64,000 nucleotides of DNA from an uncultured Tateyamaria sp. (GCF_947503385.1 NZ_CANNDO010000010.1:34445-98444), one strand, 5' to 3'; shown: positions 8,292-18,676, numbered from the stretch's first letter. Notes: a model not told the origin generated them from the sequence alone. Program-made: numbers and translations.

Positions 8292-9503
8292 ATGTATGAC
8301 CTTGCCGCCCTTGGCGCGTGGATCGAATTCGCCGTGCGCTGGCTGCACGTGATCACGGCCATCGCATGGATCGGGTCATCGTTCTATTTCATCGCGCTGG
8401 ATTTGGGGCTGCACCGCGACCGCAACCTTGCCTCTGGTGCGGATGGGGAGGAATGGCAGGTCCACGGCGGCGGATTTTACCACATCCAGAAATACCTCGT
8501 GGCGCCGACGCACATGCCCGACGGGCTGATCTGGCACAAATGGCAAAGCTACTGGACATGGATCAGCGGGTTTCTCCTGCTTGTTCTGGTCTATTATCTG
8601 GGGGCCGAGTTTTACCTGATCGACCCCAATGTGATGGACCTTGCTGTGTGGCAGGCGGTTGCCATATCGCTGGCGTCGCTCGCCTTTGGCTGGGCAGTGT
8701 ATCACCTGCTGTGCAAGCTCTTTGTCGATGCGGATCAGACTGTGCTGATGGTGGCCCTGTTCGGTTTGCTGGTGGCAATGGCGTGGTTCTACACGCAGGT
8801 GTTCACGGGCCGTGCCGCCTTGCTTCATCTGGGTGCGTTCACCGCCACGATTATGTCCGGCAACGTGTTTTTCGTCATTATTCCGAACCAGAAAATCGTC
8901 GTTGCGGATCTGATGGCAGGCCGCACTCCTGACGCGATCTATGGCAAGATTGCCAAGCAGCGGTCGACCCACAACAATTACCTCACGCTGCCTGTCATTT
9001 TCCTGATGCTCAGCAATCACTATCCGTTGTCCTTTGCCAGCGACTGGAACTGGGTGATTGCGAGCCTCGTCTTTTTGATGGGGGTCACGATCCGTCATTG
9101 GTTCAATACGCACCATGCGCGCAAGGGCAACCCGCATTGGACATGGGTCGCCACCGTGTTGATATTCATTGCGATTGTCTGGCTCAGCGTCGCGCCGCCC
9201 GCGTCCCAACAGGAGGCGCGCGCGGTGTCCCGGTTTGCCCAAGCCCAAGGTTTCGAAAAGGTGCACAACATCGTGCAGGGCCGTTGCAGCATGTGCCACG
9301 CGTCCGAGCCGTTCTGGGACGGGGTGCATTGGGCACCCAAGGGTGTCGTGCTTGAGACCGAAGCGGACCTGACCCGCCATGCCCGTGCCGTCTATCTGCA
9401 ATCGGGGATCAGCCACGCCATGCCCCCAGCCAATCTCAGCTATATGGAAGACGGCGAACGGGCGGCGATTGTTGCATGGTATAGGGCCGCGACAGCCCCT
9501 TGA
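8292..9503 (+). CDS. puuD: Membrane-bound urate hydroxylase with C-terminal cytochrome c domain
   Basis: Oxidises urate to 5-hydroxyisourate at the inner membrane and passes electrons to the respiratory chain through its own haem c, so it makes no peroxide, unlike soluble uricase. 403 residues. About eight membrane segments fill residues 10-310 (for example the conserved [17 protein letters not shown] near 17-33). They are followed by a periplasmic cytochrome c domain with the haem-binding CSMCH at about residues 332-336 and a late Met in HAMPPAN as probable sixth ligand. It fits the purine pathway with allA at the window start. The neighbouring cydAB oxidase is quinol-linked, so co-location need not mean direct electron transfer. 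Confidence 0.9.
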   Translation: MYDLAALGAWIEFAVRWLHVITAIAWIGSSFYFIALDLGLHRDRNLASGADGEEWQVHGGGFYHIQKYLVAPTHMPDGLIWHKWQSYWTWISGFLLLVLVYYLGAEFYLIDPNVMDLAVWQAVAISLASLAFGWAVYHLLCKLFVDADQTVLMVALFGLLVAMAWFYTQVFTGRAALLHLGAFTATIMSGNVFFVIIPNQKIVVADLMAGRTPDAIYGKIAKQRSTHNNYLTLPVIFLMLSNHYPLSFASDWNWVIASLVFLMGVTIRHWFNTHHARKGNPHWTWVATVLIFIAIVWLSVAPPASQQEARAVSRFAQAQGFEKVHNIVQGRCSMCHASEPFWDGVHWAPKGVVLETEADLTRHARAVYLQSGISHAMPPANLSYMEDGERAAIVAWYRAATAP

Positions 9504-9544
9504 ACGGTGGTCGAATCGCCGCAACCCATGCTAAGTCTTGTGGC

Positions 9545-11341
9545 ATGAACACGCACGCCCCCAACATACGTCCTGTGATCCGACAACTGGATGAGGCCGC
9601 GATCAACCGCATCGCTGCGGGTGAGGTGGTCGAACGGCCCGCATCCGCCGTCAAGGAACTGGTGGAAAACGCCATCGACGCGGGCGCGCGGCGGATCGGT
9701 ATCGACATCGCGGACGGGGGCAAGACGCTGATCCGGGTGACGGATGACGGCTGCGGCATCGCCGACGGCGATCTGGCGCTGGCGCTCAGCCGCCACGCGA
9801 CGTCCAAGATTGACGGCTCCGACCTGCTCAACATTCACACATTTGGATTTCGCGGAGAGGCGCTGCCCAGCCTTGGGGCCGTGGGCCGTCTGACCATCAC
9901 CAGCCGCGCGGCGGGCGCGGCAGGGGCGGAAATCACCGTAACAGGTGGTGAGATGGGCCCCGTACGCCCCGCTGCGATCAATACCGGGACAGTCATCACA
10001 TTGCGCGATCTGTTCTACGCGACGCCCGCGCGGCTCAAATTTCTGCGCACCGACCGGGCCGAGGGGCAGGCGATCGGGGATGTGATCAAACGTCTCGCCA
10101 TGGCGGAACCCTACGTACGGTTTGAATTGCGCGAGGTATCGGACGCGCCGCGCACGATCTTCAAGGCCGAGGCGCAAAGCGGTGCCCCGACTGAGGCACT
10201 GCGTGCCCGGCTGGGGGACGTGATCGGGGCGGATTTCATCGCCAACGCGATCCCCATCGATGCTGCGCGCGAGGGGCTGCACCTGACCGGTTTCGCGGCG
10301 CTACCGACTTATTCGCGGGGGGCGGCAGTGACCCAGTTTCTTTATGTCAACGGGCGGCCCGTGCGGGACAAGCTGCTGACCGTTGCCTTGCGCGCCGCCT
10401 ATTTCGATTTTCTGAGCCGTGACCGTCACCCGGCGGCGGCGCTCTTTGTGGACTGCGATCCGCAGCTTGTGGACGTGAACGTCCATCCCGCCAAATCAGA
10501 GGTGCGGTTCCGCGACCCCGGCACTGCCCGTGGTCTGATCGTGTCGGGGCTTCGGCACGCGCTGGCCGATGCGGGGCACCGCGCGTCCACGACGGTGGCG
10601 GATGCCACCCTTGGCGCGATGCGCCCGGAGCCGACCGAACCGCGCGTCTACCAGATGGACCGGCCCAGCCTCGGACCAAGGCCCGCGCCCACAGGTTTTG
10701 CCGAGTTGGCGCAGGATTTCAGCGCACAGGTCGAACCCGTGGTCGAGGACGATCCGGCGGACCTGCCTCTGGGGGTTGCGCGGGGGCAGGTGCACGAGAA
10801 CTACATCATCGCGCAAACGGCCACGGGCATGGTGTTGGTCGATCAGCACGCGGCCCATGAACGGCTGGTCTACGAAAAGCTGAAGCGGCAGATGGCGGAA
10901 AACGGGGTCCCGGCGCAGGCCCTCTTGATCCCCGAGATCGTGACCTTGTCCGCCGGTGACCGCGCCCGCCTGCTGGACGCTAGTGACGACCTTGCGGGTA
11001 TGGGCCTGACGCTTGAACCTTTTGGCGGTGATGCGGTTGCGGTGCGTGAGACGCCCGCCATCCTCGGTGAGGTGGACGCCAAGGCGCTGGTGCTTGATGT
11101 GGTTGATGAACTGACTGACCAAGGTTCCAGCCAATCCGTGCAGTCCCGGATTGAGGCGATCCTGAGCCGGGTGGCGTGCCACGGTTCCGTTCGCTCGGGC
11201 CGCCGGATGCACGCCGAAGAGATGAATGCGCTGCTGCGCGAGATGGAGGCGACGCCGCATTCCGGCCAGTGCAACCATGGTCGCCCCACCTATGTTGAAC
11301 TCAAGCTGGCCGATATTGAACGGCTGTTTGGCCGAACATGA
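9545..11341 (+). CDS. mutL: DNA mismatch repair endonuclease MutL
   Basis: ATP-dependent partner of MutS in methyl-independent mismatch repair, 598 residues. The N-terminal GHKL ATPase shows the ENAIDAGA motif, DDGCGI and GFRGEAL. The C-terminal domain carries the metal-binding endonuclease motif [12 protein letters not shown] starting at about residue 433 (DQHA-x2-E-x4-E), plus later CHGSVR and CNHGRPT segments. This MutL should therefore nick DNA itself, as in organisms without MutH. Start ATG 9545 begins just before the conserved [17 protein letters not shown]. The stop overlaps the rmuC start by 4 bp. Confidence 0.95.
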   Translation: MNTHAPNIRPVIRQLDEAAINRIAAGEVVERPASAVKELVENAIDAGARRIGIDIADGGKTLIRVTDDGCGIADGDLALALSRHATSKIDGSDLLNIHTFGFRGEALPSLGAVGRLTITSRAAGAAGAEITVTGGEMGPVRPAAINTGTVITLRDLFYATPARLKFLRTDRAEGQAIGDVIKRLAMAEPYVRFELREVSDAPRTIFKAEAQSGAPTEALRARLGDVIGADFIANAIPIDAAREGLHLTGFAALPTYSRGAAVTQFLYVNGRPVRDKLLTVALRAAYFDFLSRDRHPAAALFVDCDPQLVDVNVHPAKSEVRFRDPGTARGLIVSGLRHALADAGHRASTTVADATLGAMRPEPTEPRVYQMDRPSLGPRPAPTGFAELAQDFSAQVEPVVEDDPADLPLGVARGQVHENYIIAQTATGMVLVDQHAAHERLVYEKLKRQMAENGVPAQALLIPEIVTLSAGDRARLLDASDDLAGMGLTLEPFGGDAVAVRETPAILGEVDAKALVLDVVDELTDQGSSQSVQSRIEAILSRVACHGSVRSGRRMHAEEMNALLREMEATPHSGQCNHGRPTYVELKLADIERLFGRT

Positions 11342-12582
11342 TTCAGATTGGCGACGTAATCCTTGATCCCAGCGACCCGTTGGTGGCGGCGGCTCTGATC
11401 GGGGGCGCGATCCTGTTGGTTATTCTGATCCTACTGATCATGGCCTTGCGCGCGGCGGCACGATCCGCGCGCGCAGCAGAGCCCTTGGCGCAACAATTGG
11501 GACATCTGGGCCAGCACGTGCAGGGGCTGGCGCAGGGGCAGGAGGGGCTGCGCGCCTCGGTTCAGATGGTGTCGGACACGGCCACCACCGGGCAGGCGCA
11601 ATTGGCGCAGACCGTCGAACAGCGGCTGGCAAGCGTCCAACAGCAGATGCAAGACCGATTGGCCGACAATGCACTGCGCAGCCAGCGCAGCCTGACCGAA
11701 ATGCAGGAGCGGATGCGCGAAACGCTGCATGGCTCGTCCAAGCAGACGACGACCAGCCTGACGCAATTGCAGGAACGGCTCGCCGCCATCGACAAGGCGC
11801 AAGACAACATCACCAAACTCAGCGGCGATGTGCTCAGCCTGCAAGACATCCTGTCGAACAAGCAAACGCGCGGTGCGTTTGGGGAAATCCAGTTGCGCGA
11901 CATCGTAAGCAAGGCGCTGCCCAATGACAGCTACGCATGGCAGCCCACCCTGTCGAATGGCAAGCGGGCCGATTGCCTGATCCACTTGCCCAACCCGCCC
12001 GGCCCCATCGTCATCGACAGCAAATTCCCGCTGGAGGCGTATGAGGCGCTGCGGCGGGCCGAAACGGATTACGATCTCAAGCAAGCGGTTGCGGCGATGA
12101 AGGCGGCGGTGAAAAAACACATCGCCGATATCGCGGCCAAGTACATCATCGAAGGGGAAACGGCGGACGGTGCGCTGATGTTTTTGCCGTCCGAAGCGGT
12201 CTACGCTGAATTGCACGCCAACTTCCCCGATCTGGTGCGCGAAGGGTTCGACAAACGGGTCTGGATCGTCTCACCCACCACCTGCATGGCGACGCTGAAC
12301 ACGATGCGTGCGATCCTCAAGGACGCGCGGATGCGCGAGCAGGCCGGTGAAATCCGCAAGATGCTGCGCAACTTGCATCGCGACGTCGAGTTGGTGGTGG
12401 AGCGCGCGGGCAAACTTGAGACGCATTTCGATCAGGCGCGGCGCGATGTCGAGGGCATAACCACCGCAGCCGAACGTGCAGGCAAGCGCGCGGCCAAGCT
12501 GGACAACTTTGACTTCGAAGAACTGGACCGGGAGGTCGAGGGGCCGGTGCCGATCACCGACCCGTCCCGCGCGGCGGAGTAG
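11338..12582 (+). CDS. rmuC: DNA recombination protein RmuC
   Basis: RmuC-family protein thought to limit DNA inversions at short inverted repeats; it has a nuclease-like core. 414 residues. One N-terminal membrane segment lies at about residues 18-36. A long Gln/Ala-rich coiled coil runs to about residue 170. The RmuC domain follows, with the conserved GAFGEIQL and later [11 protein letters not shown] and [11 protein letters not shown] motifs. It overlaps mutL (ATGA), so genome-maintenance genes are coupled here. The downstream cyclase start is only six bases after its stop, so a three-gene transcript is likely. Confidence 0.92.
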   Translation: MIQIGDVILDPSDPLVAAALIGGAILLVILILLIMALRAAARSARAAEPLAQQLGHLGQHVQGLAQGQEGLRASVQMVSDTATTGQAQLAQTVEQRLASVQQQMQDRLADNALRSQRSLTEMQERMRETLHGSSKQTTTSLTQLQERLAAIDKAQDNITKLSGDVLSLQDILSNKQTRGAFGEIQLRDIVSKALPNDSYAWQPTLSNGKRADCLIHLPNPPGPIVIDSKFPLEAYEALRRAETDYDLKQAVAAMKAAVKKHIADIAAKYIIEGETADGALMFLPSEAVYAELHANFPDLVREGFDKRVWIVSPTTCMATLNTMRAILKDARMREQAGEIRKMLRNLHRDVELVVERAGKLETHFDQARRDVEGITTAAERAGKRAAKLDNFDFEELDREVEGPVPITDPSRAAE

Positions 12583-12588
12583 GAACGT

Positions 12589-13848
12589 ATGGGCACACCT
12601 GCACAACCGCCTGTGTCAGAACTGTTCAGGACTGCGATCACCCGCGCAGAGTGGGCCATAGCCCTGCTGCGGCTGGGCATGTCCAGCGCCCTTGCGGTGT
12701 TGCTTGTGCTGCTGCTGGGCGGGTCCGGGATCGACCCCACAGAAATGATGCAGCGGCAGGCAGCTTTTGCGATGGTCACGATGGCCAGCTATTTTCTGCT
12801 TGGCCTCGGCTTTGTGGTGTTGATCCGAACGGGCGTGTTCCGGACATGGATGGCGTGGCCGTCGGCACTGGTGGATTGCAGCTTTATCCTTGCGGGGGTG
12901 TGGGTGTCGCTGCAAAATCTCGACCTGTCCGGTCATTATATCTGGGCGTTTCCGACCGTTTGGCTGATCCCGATTGTGCTGGCCTCTGGTGCGTTGCGGT
13001 TCAATCCCGTGTTGCAGGTGGTGATGGTTCTGCTGTTGGTCACCGGCTTGTTGATCATGTTGCCGATCACCGATGCCGCCCGTGAAACTGACACGTTGAG
13101 CCCGCTGGAATTTCTGTTTGGCCTGCCGCCAAATCTGATGCGTTTGGCGATGCTGTTGATTGCAGGGCTGGTGCTGGTTTTTGCGTCGGTCCTGATCCGT
13201 CGTCTTCTCTGGCGCTTTATCGCAGAATCTGAGGTGCGGGGCCGGTTGACGCGGTTTCTGCCGGAGCAGTTGGAGGATCGCCTCGCCACGTCGGACATCG
13301 AGGCCTTGCGCACAGGCGCGGCACAGCAGATGGGGATCATGTTTGTCGATATCCGTGGCTTCACTGCGCTGTCCGAAGGCCTGCCGCCAGAAGAGGTTTC
13401 GACCTTTTTGACCGGGTTTCGCCGGTGCGTCAGCGCGGCAGCCGAGGCCCATCACGGGCTTGTGGACAAGTTCATCGGAGACGGAGCGCTGATTGTCTTT
13501 GATGATGCGCAAGGCGGCGCGGCGGACAATGCCATTGCCGCCGCGCAGACGTTGTTGGCGCAGGTGAACGCGTGGCGGCGAGACGTGCATGTCGGCGTGG
13601 GCCTGCATTTGGGGCAGGTGTTTGCCGGAGTGGTGGGGGATGACGGCCGACTGGAGTTCACTGTGGTCGGCGACGCGGTCAACGTCGCGTCACGGCTGGA
13701 GGCCGCGACCAAGGGTTCGGGCCACGCCGTCTTTGCGTCCGACACGTTGTGGCAATCGGTGTCCCATCCACCCGCCGGGTGGAGCAAGGTGGATGCGCTG
13801 GCTTTGCCCGGACGGGCCGAGACGGTAGCGGCGTGGGGGCGCGCATAG
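12589..13848 (+). CDS. Membrane-anchored class III adenylate/guanylate cyclase
   Basis: Makes a cyclic nucleotide from ATP or GTP. 419 residues. The N-terminal half has about six hydrophobic segments (residues 20-205). The C-terminal catalytic domain starts near residue 240 and contains the metal-binding FVDIRGFTALSEG, then FIGDGALIVF and the VVGDAVNVASRLE helix. It resembles the membrane-integral 'CHASE-less' cyclases common in alphaproteobacteria. A GGAG ribosome site overlaps the end of rmuC, suggesting co-transcription. Substrate choice between ATP and GTP is not settled by what I can see. The signal sensed by the membrane domain is unknown. Confidence 0.88.
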   Translation: MGTPAQPPVSELFRTAITRAEWAIALLRLGMSSALAVLLVLLLGGSGIDPTEMMQRQAAFAMVTMASYFLLGLGFVVLIRTGVFRTWMAWPSALVDCSFILAGVWVSLQNLDLSGHYIWAFPTVWLIPIVLASGALRFNPVLQVVMVLLLVTGLLIMLPITDAARETDTLSPLEFLFGLPPNLMRLAMLLIAGLVLVFASVLIRRLLWRFIAESEVRGRLTRFLPEQLEDRLATSDIEALRTGAAQQMGIMFVDIRGFTALSEGLPPEEVSTFLTGFRRCVSAAAEAHHGLVDKFIGDGALIVFDDAQGGAADNAIAAAQTLLAQVNAWRRDVHVGVGLHLGQVFAGVVGDDGRLEFTVVGDAVNVASRLEAATKGSGHAVFASDTLWQSVSHPPAGWSKVDALALPGRAETVAAWGRA

Positions 13849-13965
13849 CCCAGACCCGAAACGGATGAGCGTCGGGTGTCGGGCTGGCTTCTGCCCGTGC
13901 TGGCACAGGTTCAGTGCGCCGATATCGGTGGAGGCAAGCTGGGGCGCGATTGCCGCGCCGCCAGA

Positions 13966-14634
13966 TCAGATCCGGGCGAAACGCTGCGCAATCTTGGGCA
14001 ACAACCCTTGGAATTGCAGCGGTGCGTCAGTCACGGCCAGACAAATGCAGTCTTCGTGGATGTCGGCCACGGGTGTGTGATGCGTGTCGGAATCAGCCAC
14101 TTCGACGTCACCGCGGGCGAAGTAATCGTCCTCGTCCTGAAACGCGCCCTGCAAGACCATCGTCATCTCAAGACCATGGTGCCCGTGATCGGGCATCGCC
14201 GCACCCGCAGGGATAAAGAGAAGCCGGGCAGAGGCATCCTTGGACGTGGGCAGAATGGCCTGTTTCACGCCCATGCCGACTGCACGCCACTGGACCGCAT
14301 CCAGATCGCCGCCAACATAGTCTTGCAGCGGACCGGGCAGAACCGATGATCGCACACGCGGCATTCGGATTTCATCCGACGCACCGCCGGCAATCAGCGA
14401 CATCGTCGCGGCAAGGCTGCCTGCGTCCATGACCACTTCGTTGCTTGCGGTCTGGTCTAGCATCTCACCGCCGACCGCCTCGAACCCTTCGAGCCGCGCG
14501 CGACACTCATCGCACAGCGACACGTGCGTCGCGACCATCAGGTTGAACGCTTCTGGCAGACCGCCAGACGCATATCCCATGAGGATACTGTCCGTCAGAT
14601 GGTGTTTTATGTTCTGTTTCATCACCGTATTCAC
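13966..14634 (-). CDS. chrR: ChrR-type zinc anti-sigma factor
   Basis: Binds and inhibits the ECF sigma factor RpoE until singlet oxygen triggers its release. About 222 residues. The N-terminal zinc anti-sigma domain shows HVSLCDEC (H-x3-C-x2-C) near residue 37; the C-terminal half is a cupin domain (GHHGLEMTMVLQG). The frame opens at a GTG (14634) that overlaps the rpoE stop as GTGA; an ATG four codons later (14622) is the alternative start. Gene order rpoE-chrR and domain layout match the R. sphaeroides pair. Confidence 0.92.
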   Translation of the reverse strand: MNTVMKQNIKHHLTDSILMGYASGGLPEAFNLMVATHVSLCDECRARLEGFEAVGGEMLDQTASNEVVMDAGSLAATMSLIAGGASDEIRMPRVRSSVLPGPLQDYVGGDLDAVQWRAVGMGVKQAILPTSKDASARLLFIPAGAAMPDHGHHGLEMTMVLQGAFQDEDDYFARGDVEVADSDTHHTPVADIHEDCICLAVTDAPLQFQGLLPKIAQRFARI

Positions 14635-15179
14635 TTCATCGCGTGGCGCAATCGGTCGAGCGCCAACCTAATCCTGGATTTGATCGTGCCCAAAGGCAGA
14701 CCCGTTTGCTCGGCGATTTCGCTGTGGGACAGGTCCCCGAAATACGCCTTTTCTATCAATTCCCTCTGGGCTGCGGGCAATTCTGCGATTGCCTGACCCA
14801 GTTGTTGGCTTTCCTGTTGCAGTGCCATGACATCGGCCTGATCAGGTTCTTGTTCTGGCCCCCAGCCAAGGTCTTCGGGCTCGGGGCGGCGCTGCTTGCG
14901 CAGCACGTCAATCTTGCGGTTGCGCGCGATGGTAAAGATCCAGGTCGCCACGGACGCCCGCGTGGGGTCGAACATGTGGGCCTTGTGCCAGCAGGTCGCC
15001 AACACCTCTTGCGCGCACTCTTCTGCCAGCGATGCATCGGCCCCGGATTTCATCAGGAACCCTTTGACCCGCGGGGCAAAGTGTTCGAACAGATCGGCAA
15101 AAGCCGACTGATCCTGATCGTCCCGGATGCGGATCATGTGGTCTACCCACAGCATCCGTGCACCGCTGTTGTCTTGCAT
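14631..15179 (-). CDS. rpoE: ECF sigma factor RpoE (singlet-oxygen response)
   Basis: Group IV sigma factor, 182 residues from the chosen start at 15179. Region 2 spans FAPRVKGFLMKSGAD to the WIFTIARNRKIDVLR helix; region 4 ends with SHSEIAEQTGLPLGTIKSRI. The start at 15179 is preferred because AGAGG sits nine bases upstream; the frame is open to 15323, but the extra N-terminus is not typical of the family. Downstream chrR overlaps it. A candidate self-controlled promoter (TGATCC-N18-TAGAC) lies at 15270-15297. It is divergent from the flavoprotein operon, the arrangement known in R. sphaeroides for its regulon. Confidence 0.93.
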   Translation of the reverse strand: MQDNSGARMLWVDHMIRIRDDQDQSAFADLFEHFAPRVKGFLMKSGADASLAEECAQEVLATCWHKAHMFDPTRASVATWIFTIARNRKIDVLRKQRRPEPEDLGWGPEQEPDQADVMALQQESQQLGQAIAELPAAQRELIEKAYFGDLSHSEIAEQTGLPLGTIKSRIRLALDRLRHAMK

Positions 15180-15269
15180 GTTTGCGGGCCTCTGAACCTC
15201 GGTCCGGACGACGTGTCCTGACACAGGGCCTTTTACTTCAATCGTTTCTATTCCCGCCAACATATCTCG

Positions 15270-15297
15270 TCTACGCGACGCGTTAACAATCGGATCA
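15270..15297 (-). promoter_or_regulatory. Candidate RpoE-dependent promoter of rpoE-chrR
   Basis: On the minus strand TGATCC is followed after 18 bases by TAGAC. The R. sphaeroides RpoE consensus, as I recall it, is TGATCC-N18-TAAGA-like. The site lies about 90 bases upstream of the rpoE start, consistent with autoregulation. Confidence 0.55.
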
Positions 15298-15383
15298 AAA
15301 ATAAATGTCTGGCAAATGAGCATCCATTTCCCGCATCCCTCCGTACATATTGCAACTTATCGCACAACAGGACTGCACCACTC

Positions 15384-16688
15384 ATGCCCAAAGACTTTTC
15401 GCCCGCCCTGCGCCGCCGTATCGCTGTCATCGGAGGGGGCATTTCGGGCATGGGGGCGGCACATCTTTTGTCGCGCGCTCATCATGTCGCCCTGTTCGAA
15501 GCGGAGCCGCGCCTTGGTGGTCATGCGCGCACAATAGTGGCGGGCGAACGGGGCAATCAGCCTGTGGACACCGGGTTTTTGGTGTTCAACTACGCAAACT
15601 ATCCGCGCATGGCTGCGCTTTTTGCCGAGCTGGATGTGCCGGTGGTCAAGTCGAACATGAGCTTTGGTGCGTCCATCGACGGTGGTCGGCTTGAATACGG
15701 GCTGGCCAGCCTTGATGCGCTCTTTGCCCAGCGGCGCAACGCGCTGAACCCGAAATTCCTGCGCATGGTGCGGGACATCCTGCACTTTAACAAAAACGGA
15801 CTGCGCATCGCGTTGGAGGATCGGACCCGGACAACGGGGCAATTCCTTGAGGCGCTTGGGACCGGCGAATGGTTCCGCGACTATTATCTGCTGCCGCTCA
15901 GCGGTGCGATCTGGTCCACGCCCACACAAAAGATCATTGATTTCCCGGCGCACGCCATGATCCAGTTTTTCGAAAACCACGCGTTGCTCAGCCATACCGG
16001 CCAGCACCAGTGGTACACGGTCAAGGGCGGGTCGGTGCAATATGTGAGCCGTCTTGAGGCGGCAATGCTGGGGCAGGGCGTGGATATCCGGCTGGGCGCT
16101 GCGGTCCAGTCGGTGCGCCGCACCGTGTCAGGGGTCGAGGTCAAGGCCTGGGGCGGTGCGTGGGAGGCCTTTGACGAAGTTGTCTTTGCCACCCATTCCG
16201 ATGACAGCCTGTCACTTCTGGCTGACCCGACTGAGGTCGAGCAATCGGCTTTGGGCGCGGTCAAGTACCAGCCCAATGACGTGGTCTTGCACTGCGATGA
16301 CAGCATCATGCCGAAGCGGCGGCAGACGTGGTCCAGCTGGGTCTACACCGAGGACAAGGGCGCGCAGACGGACCGCATCGACCTGACCTATTGGATCAAC
16401 TCCCTGCAACCCATTCCGATGGACGACCCGCATTTTGTGACGCTGAACACCAAGCGCACGATCCGAGAAGAGATGATTTACGACCAGACCGTGCTGCGCC
16501 ACCCGGTCTATGATCTGGCCGCTCTGGCAGCGCAGACAACCGTGCGGGACATGAACGGCGCGAACGGAACATGGTTCTGCGGCGCGTGGATGCGGCACGG
16601 TTTTCATGAGGATGGGTATTCAAGCGCGGTGGACGTGGCGCAGGCCATTTTGGCGCGCGATGCTGCGTTGCAGGTGGCGGCGGAATGA
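15384..16688 (+). CDS. FAD-dependent amine-oxidase-like flavoprotein (RSP_1091-like)
   Basis: 434 residues. The N-terminal Rossmann dinucleotide site is VIGGGISGMGAAHLL at about residues 13-27, followed by the second glycine motif EAEPRLGGHA. The C-terminal FAD patch is WFCGAWMRHGFHEDG. It matches proteins annotated as NAD/FAD-binding or cyclopropane-fatty-acid-related. In R. sphaeroides the equivalent operon (RSP_1087-1091) is activated by RpoE under singlet oxygen. Products of that region take part in signalling ChrR turnover, and furan-fatty-acid enzymes have been assigned there too. It is the first of five overlapping or closely spaced genes and divergent from rpoE. The precise reaction here is inferred at best. 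Confidence 0.85.
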   Translation: MPKDFSPALRRRIAVIGGGISGMGAAHLLSRAHHVALFEAEPRLGGHARTIVAGERGNQPVDTGFLVFNYANYPRMAALFAELDVPVVKSNMSFGASIDGGRLEYGLASLDALFAQRRNALNPKFLRMVRDILHFNKNGLRIALEDRTRTTGQFLEALGTGEWFRDYYLLPLSGAIWSTPTQKIIDFPAHAMIQFFENHALLSHTGQHQWYTVKGGSVQYVSRLEAAMLGQGVDIRLGAAVQSVRRTVSGVEVKAWGGAWEAFDEVVFATHSDDSLSLLADPTEVEQSALGAVKYQPNDVVLHCDDSIMPKRRQTWSSWVYTEDKGAQTDRIDLTYWINSLQPIPMDDPHFVTLNTKRTIREEMIYDQTVLRHPVYDLAALAAQTTVRDMNGANGTWFCGAWMRHGFHEDGYSSAVDVAQAILARDAALQVAAE

Positions 16689-17443
16689 CCGCAACCGTCG
16701 ATCATATCGCGGGCCAGACCTATCACGGGCGCAAAGGCGATATCGCCAACGCGTTCCGCTATTCGATCGACTATGTGCTGCTTGATGCCGAGGCCGAGCT
16801 GCGCACTCCGCGACTGTTCCGGCGCAATGGGCGGGGGCTGACGGGGCTGGATGATCTGGACCACGGCGGCGCGCCGGGGGCCGGACGCGGGGCCGCATGG
16901 GTCCGAGACGTCTTGCAAGAGCATCAAGTGACGGGCGTGGCGCAGATCGAGTTGCTGGCGCAGCCCAAAGTGGTGGGCCATGTGTTCAACCCAGTCAGCT
17001 TTTGGCTCTGTCGCCGGTCGGACAAGGCATTGGTGGCGGTGATTGCAGAGGTCACAAACACCTTTGGCGACCGCCATAGCTATCTGATCCATCACCCGGA
17101 CCAGCGGCCCATCGCAGCGGATGACCGGTTGCTGGCACAAAAGATCATGCATGTGTCGCCCTTTCAGCCGGTCGAGGGGGGCTATGAGTTCCGCTTTGAC
17201 ATCACCGATGACCGCATCGGCATCTGGATCGACTACACGCGCGGCAAAGGTGGCGTGATCGCCACGTTGACGGGGCGCCGCTGCCCGCTGAGCAATCGTT
17301 CGATCCTGCGCGCCGTCTTGCGCCGTCCGTTTGGCTCGCGCCGCGTGCTGGCGTTGATCCATTGGCAGGCGCTCAAACTGTGGGTCAAGCGGGCGGTTTA
17401 CCGCCGCCGGCCTGCACCGCCCAGCAGCGAAGTGTCGCGGTGA
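16685..17443 (+). CDS. DUF1365 protein (RSP_1090-like)
   Basis: 252 residues, DUF1365 family. Family marks include the opening YHGRKGDIANAFRYSIDYVLLD and the central VGHVFNPVSFWLC, then FGDRHSYLIH and the KIMHVSPFQPVEGGYEF segment. It has no signal peptide or clear membrane segment and is probably peripheral or cytosolic. The start ATG overlaps the flavoprotein stop by 4 bp and the stop overlaps the MFS start (GTGA), so expression is tightly coupled. The R. sphaeroides relative is needed for normal ChrR turnover during singlet-oxygen stress and is linked to modified fatty-acid synthesis. The chemistry is not established from this sequence. Confidence 0.87.
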   Translation: MTATVDHIAGQTYHGRKGDIANAFRYSIDYVLLDAEAELRTPRLFRRNGRGLTGLDDLDHGGAPGAGRGAAWVRDVLQEHQVTGVAQIELLAQPKVVGHVFNPVSFWLCRRSDKALVAVIAEVTNTFGDRHSYLIHHPDQRPIAADDRLLAQKIMHVSPFQPVEGGYEFRFDITDDRIGIWIDYTRGKGGVIATLTGRRCPLSNRSILRAVLRRPFGSRRVLALIHWQALKLWVKRAVYRRRPAPPSSEVSR

Positions 17444-18675
17444 ACAACGCCCGGCCTCATCGCTTGCCCGCCTACGCGGTGTTCGCAGCCCTGCTGAGTG
17501 CGGCAGGCCTGCCCATCTATATTCATGCGCCCAAATTTTATGTGGATGAATATGGCGTGTCGCTGGCGGCGCTGGGGGCTGTGCTGTTTGGCCTGCGGCT
17601 GCTGGATGTGGTGCAGGACCCCCTGTTCGGTCGTCTCAGCGAGGTGTTGCGCGGGCGGCGAGGGCTGGCTGTGCTTATTGGCTGTACGGTCATGGCGCTG
17701 TCGATGCTGGGACTGTTTGCTGTGCCGCCGCTCTTGCCGCCGCTGATCTGGTTCGCCCTGATGCTGACGGGCGTGTTTTCGGCGTTCAGCTTTCTGACAA
17801 TCAATTTCTATGCCCAAGGTGTGGTCAAGGCGCACGACCTGCCTGGGGACGGACATCTGGGTCTGGCACGCTGGCGCGAGACGGGTGCCTTGCTGGGGGT
17901 CTGCGTGGCCGCCATCGCGCCGGTGATGCTGGGTGGGTTCATGGGCGCGCCCTTTGCCGGGTTCGCTGTCGGATTTGCCGTGCTGGCGTTGGCGGCGGTT
18001 GTGATGATGTGGAACGAATGGGGCGACGCGGGTCTGCCGCCGTCCATCGGGCTCAAGGCGGTGCTGGGTGACGCGCTGGCACGCCGGCTGCTGCTGATCG
18101 CCTTTGTCAACGCGGCTCCGGTTGCGGTCAGCTCCACACTGTTTCTGTTCTTTGTCGAAAGCCGCCTGCAAGCGCCCGGTTTTGAGGGCCCTTTGCTGTT
18201 GCTGTTCTTTCTGTCGGCGGCACTCGCTGCCCCGGTCTGGGGTCGGCTCGCCGAGACGTTCGGGGTCAAACCCGTGCTGCTGTCAGCGATGGTGCTGGCC
18301 ATCGCCGGCTTTGGCGGCGCTATGCTGTTGGGTCCCGGCGACTGGCTCGCCTTTGCGGTCATCTGTACGTTGTCTGGTGCCACGCTGGGCGCTGACCTGA
18401 CCCTTTTGCCTGCCGTATTTGCGTCGCGCATGGCGCGCATCAGCCCATCTGCCGCCGAAGGGTTCGGGCTGTGGTCATTCGTGTCGAAATTCACACTGGC
18501 CTTTGCCGCAGTCACCCTGCTGCCCGCTTTGCAGAACGCAGGGTTCGACAGCGCCGCAGCCACCAATCCACCAGAGGCGCTTGCCCTTCTGACACTGCTT
18601 TATGCCGCTGTTCCCTGCGGCCTCAAAGTCGTTGCGATCGCCTTGTTGGCGACCACGAACCTCAAGGAGACCTGA
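17440..18675 (+). CDS. MFS transporter, GPH/sugar:cation-symporter-like (RSP_1089-like)
   Basis: 411 residues with about twelve hydrophobic segments, major facilitator type. It starts at GTG 17440, which overlaps the DUF1365 stop codon as GTGA. The frame is open further upstream but that would lie inside DUF1365. An early segment, DVVQDPLFGRLSE, resembles the MelB/GPH motif with acidic residues for cation binding. The transported molecule is unknown. As the middle gene of the RpoE-linked operon it may move a lipid-related or sugar compound, which is speculation. Confidence 0.82.
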   Translation: MNNARPHRLPAYAVFAALLSAAGLPIYIHAPKFYVDEYGVSLAALGAVLFGLRLLDVVQDPLFGRLSEVLRGRRGLAVLIGCTVMALSMLGLFAVPPLLPPLIWFALMLTGVFSAFSFLTINFYAQGVVKAHDLPGDGHLGLARWRETGALLGVCVAAIAPVMLGGFMGAPFAGFAVGFAVLALAAVVMMWNEWGDAGLPPSIGLKAVLGDALARRLLLIAFVNAAPVAVSSTLFLFFVESRLQAPGFEGPLLLLFFLSAALAAPVWGRLAETFGVKPVLLSAMVLAIAGFGGAMLLGPGDWLAFAVICTLSGATLGADLTLLPAVFASRMARISPSAAEGFGLWSFVSKFTLAFAAVTLLPALQNAGFDSAAATNPPEALALLTLLYAAVPCGLKVVAIALLATTNLKET

Positions 18676-18676
18676 T

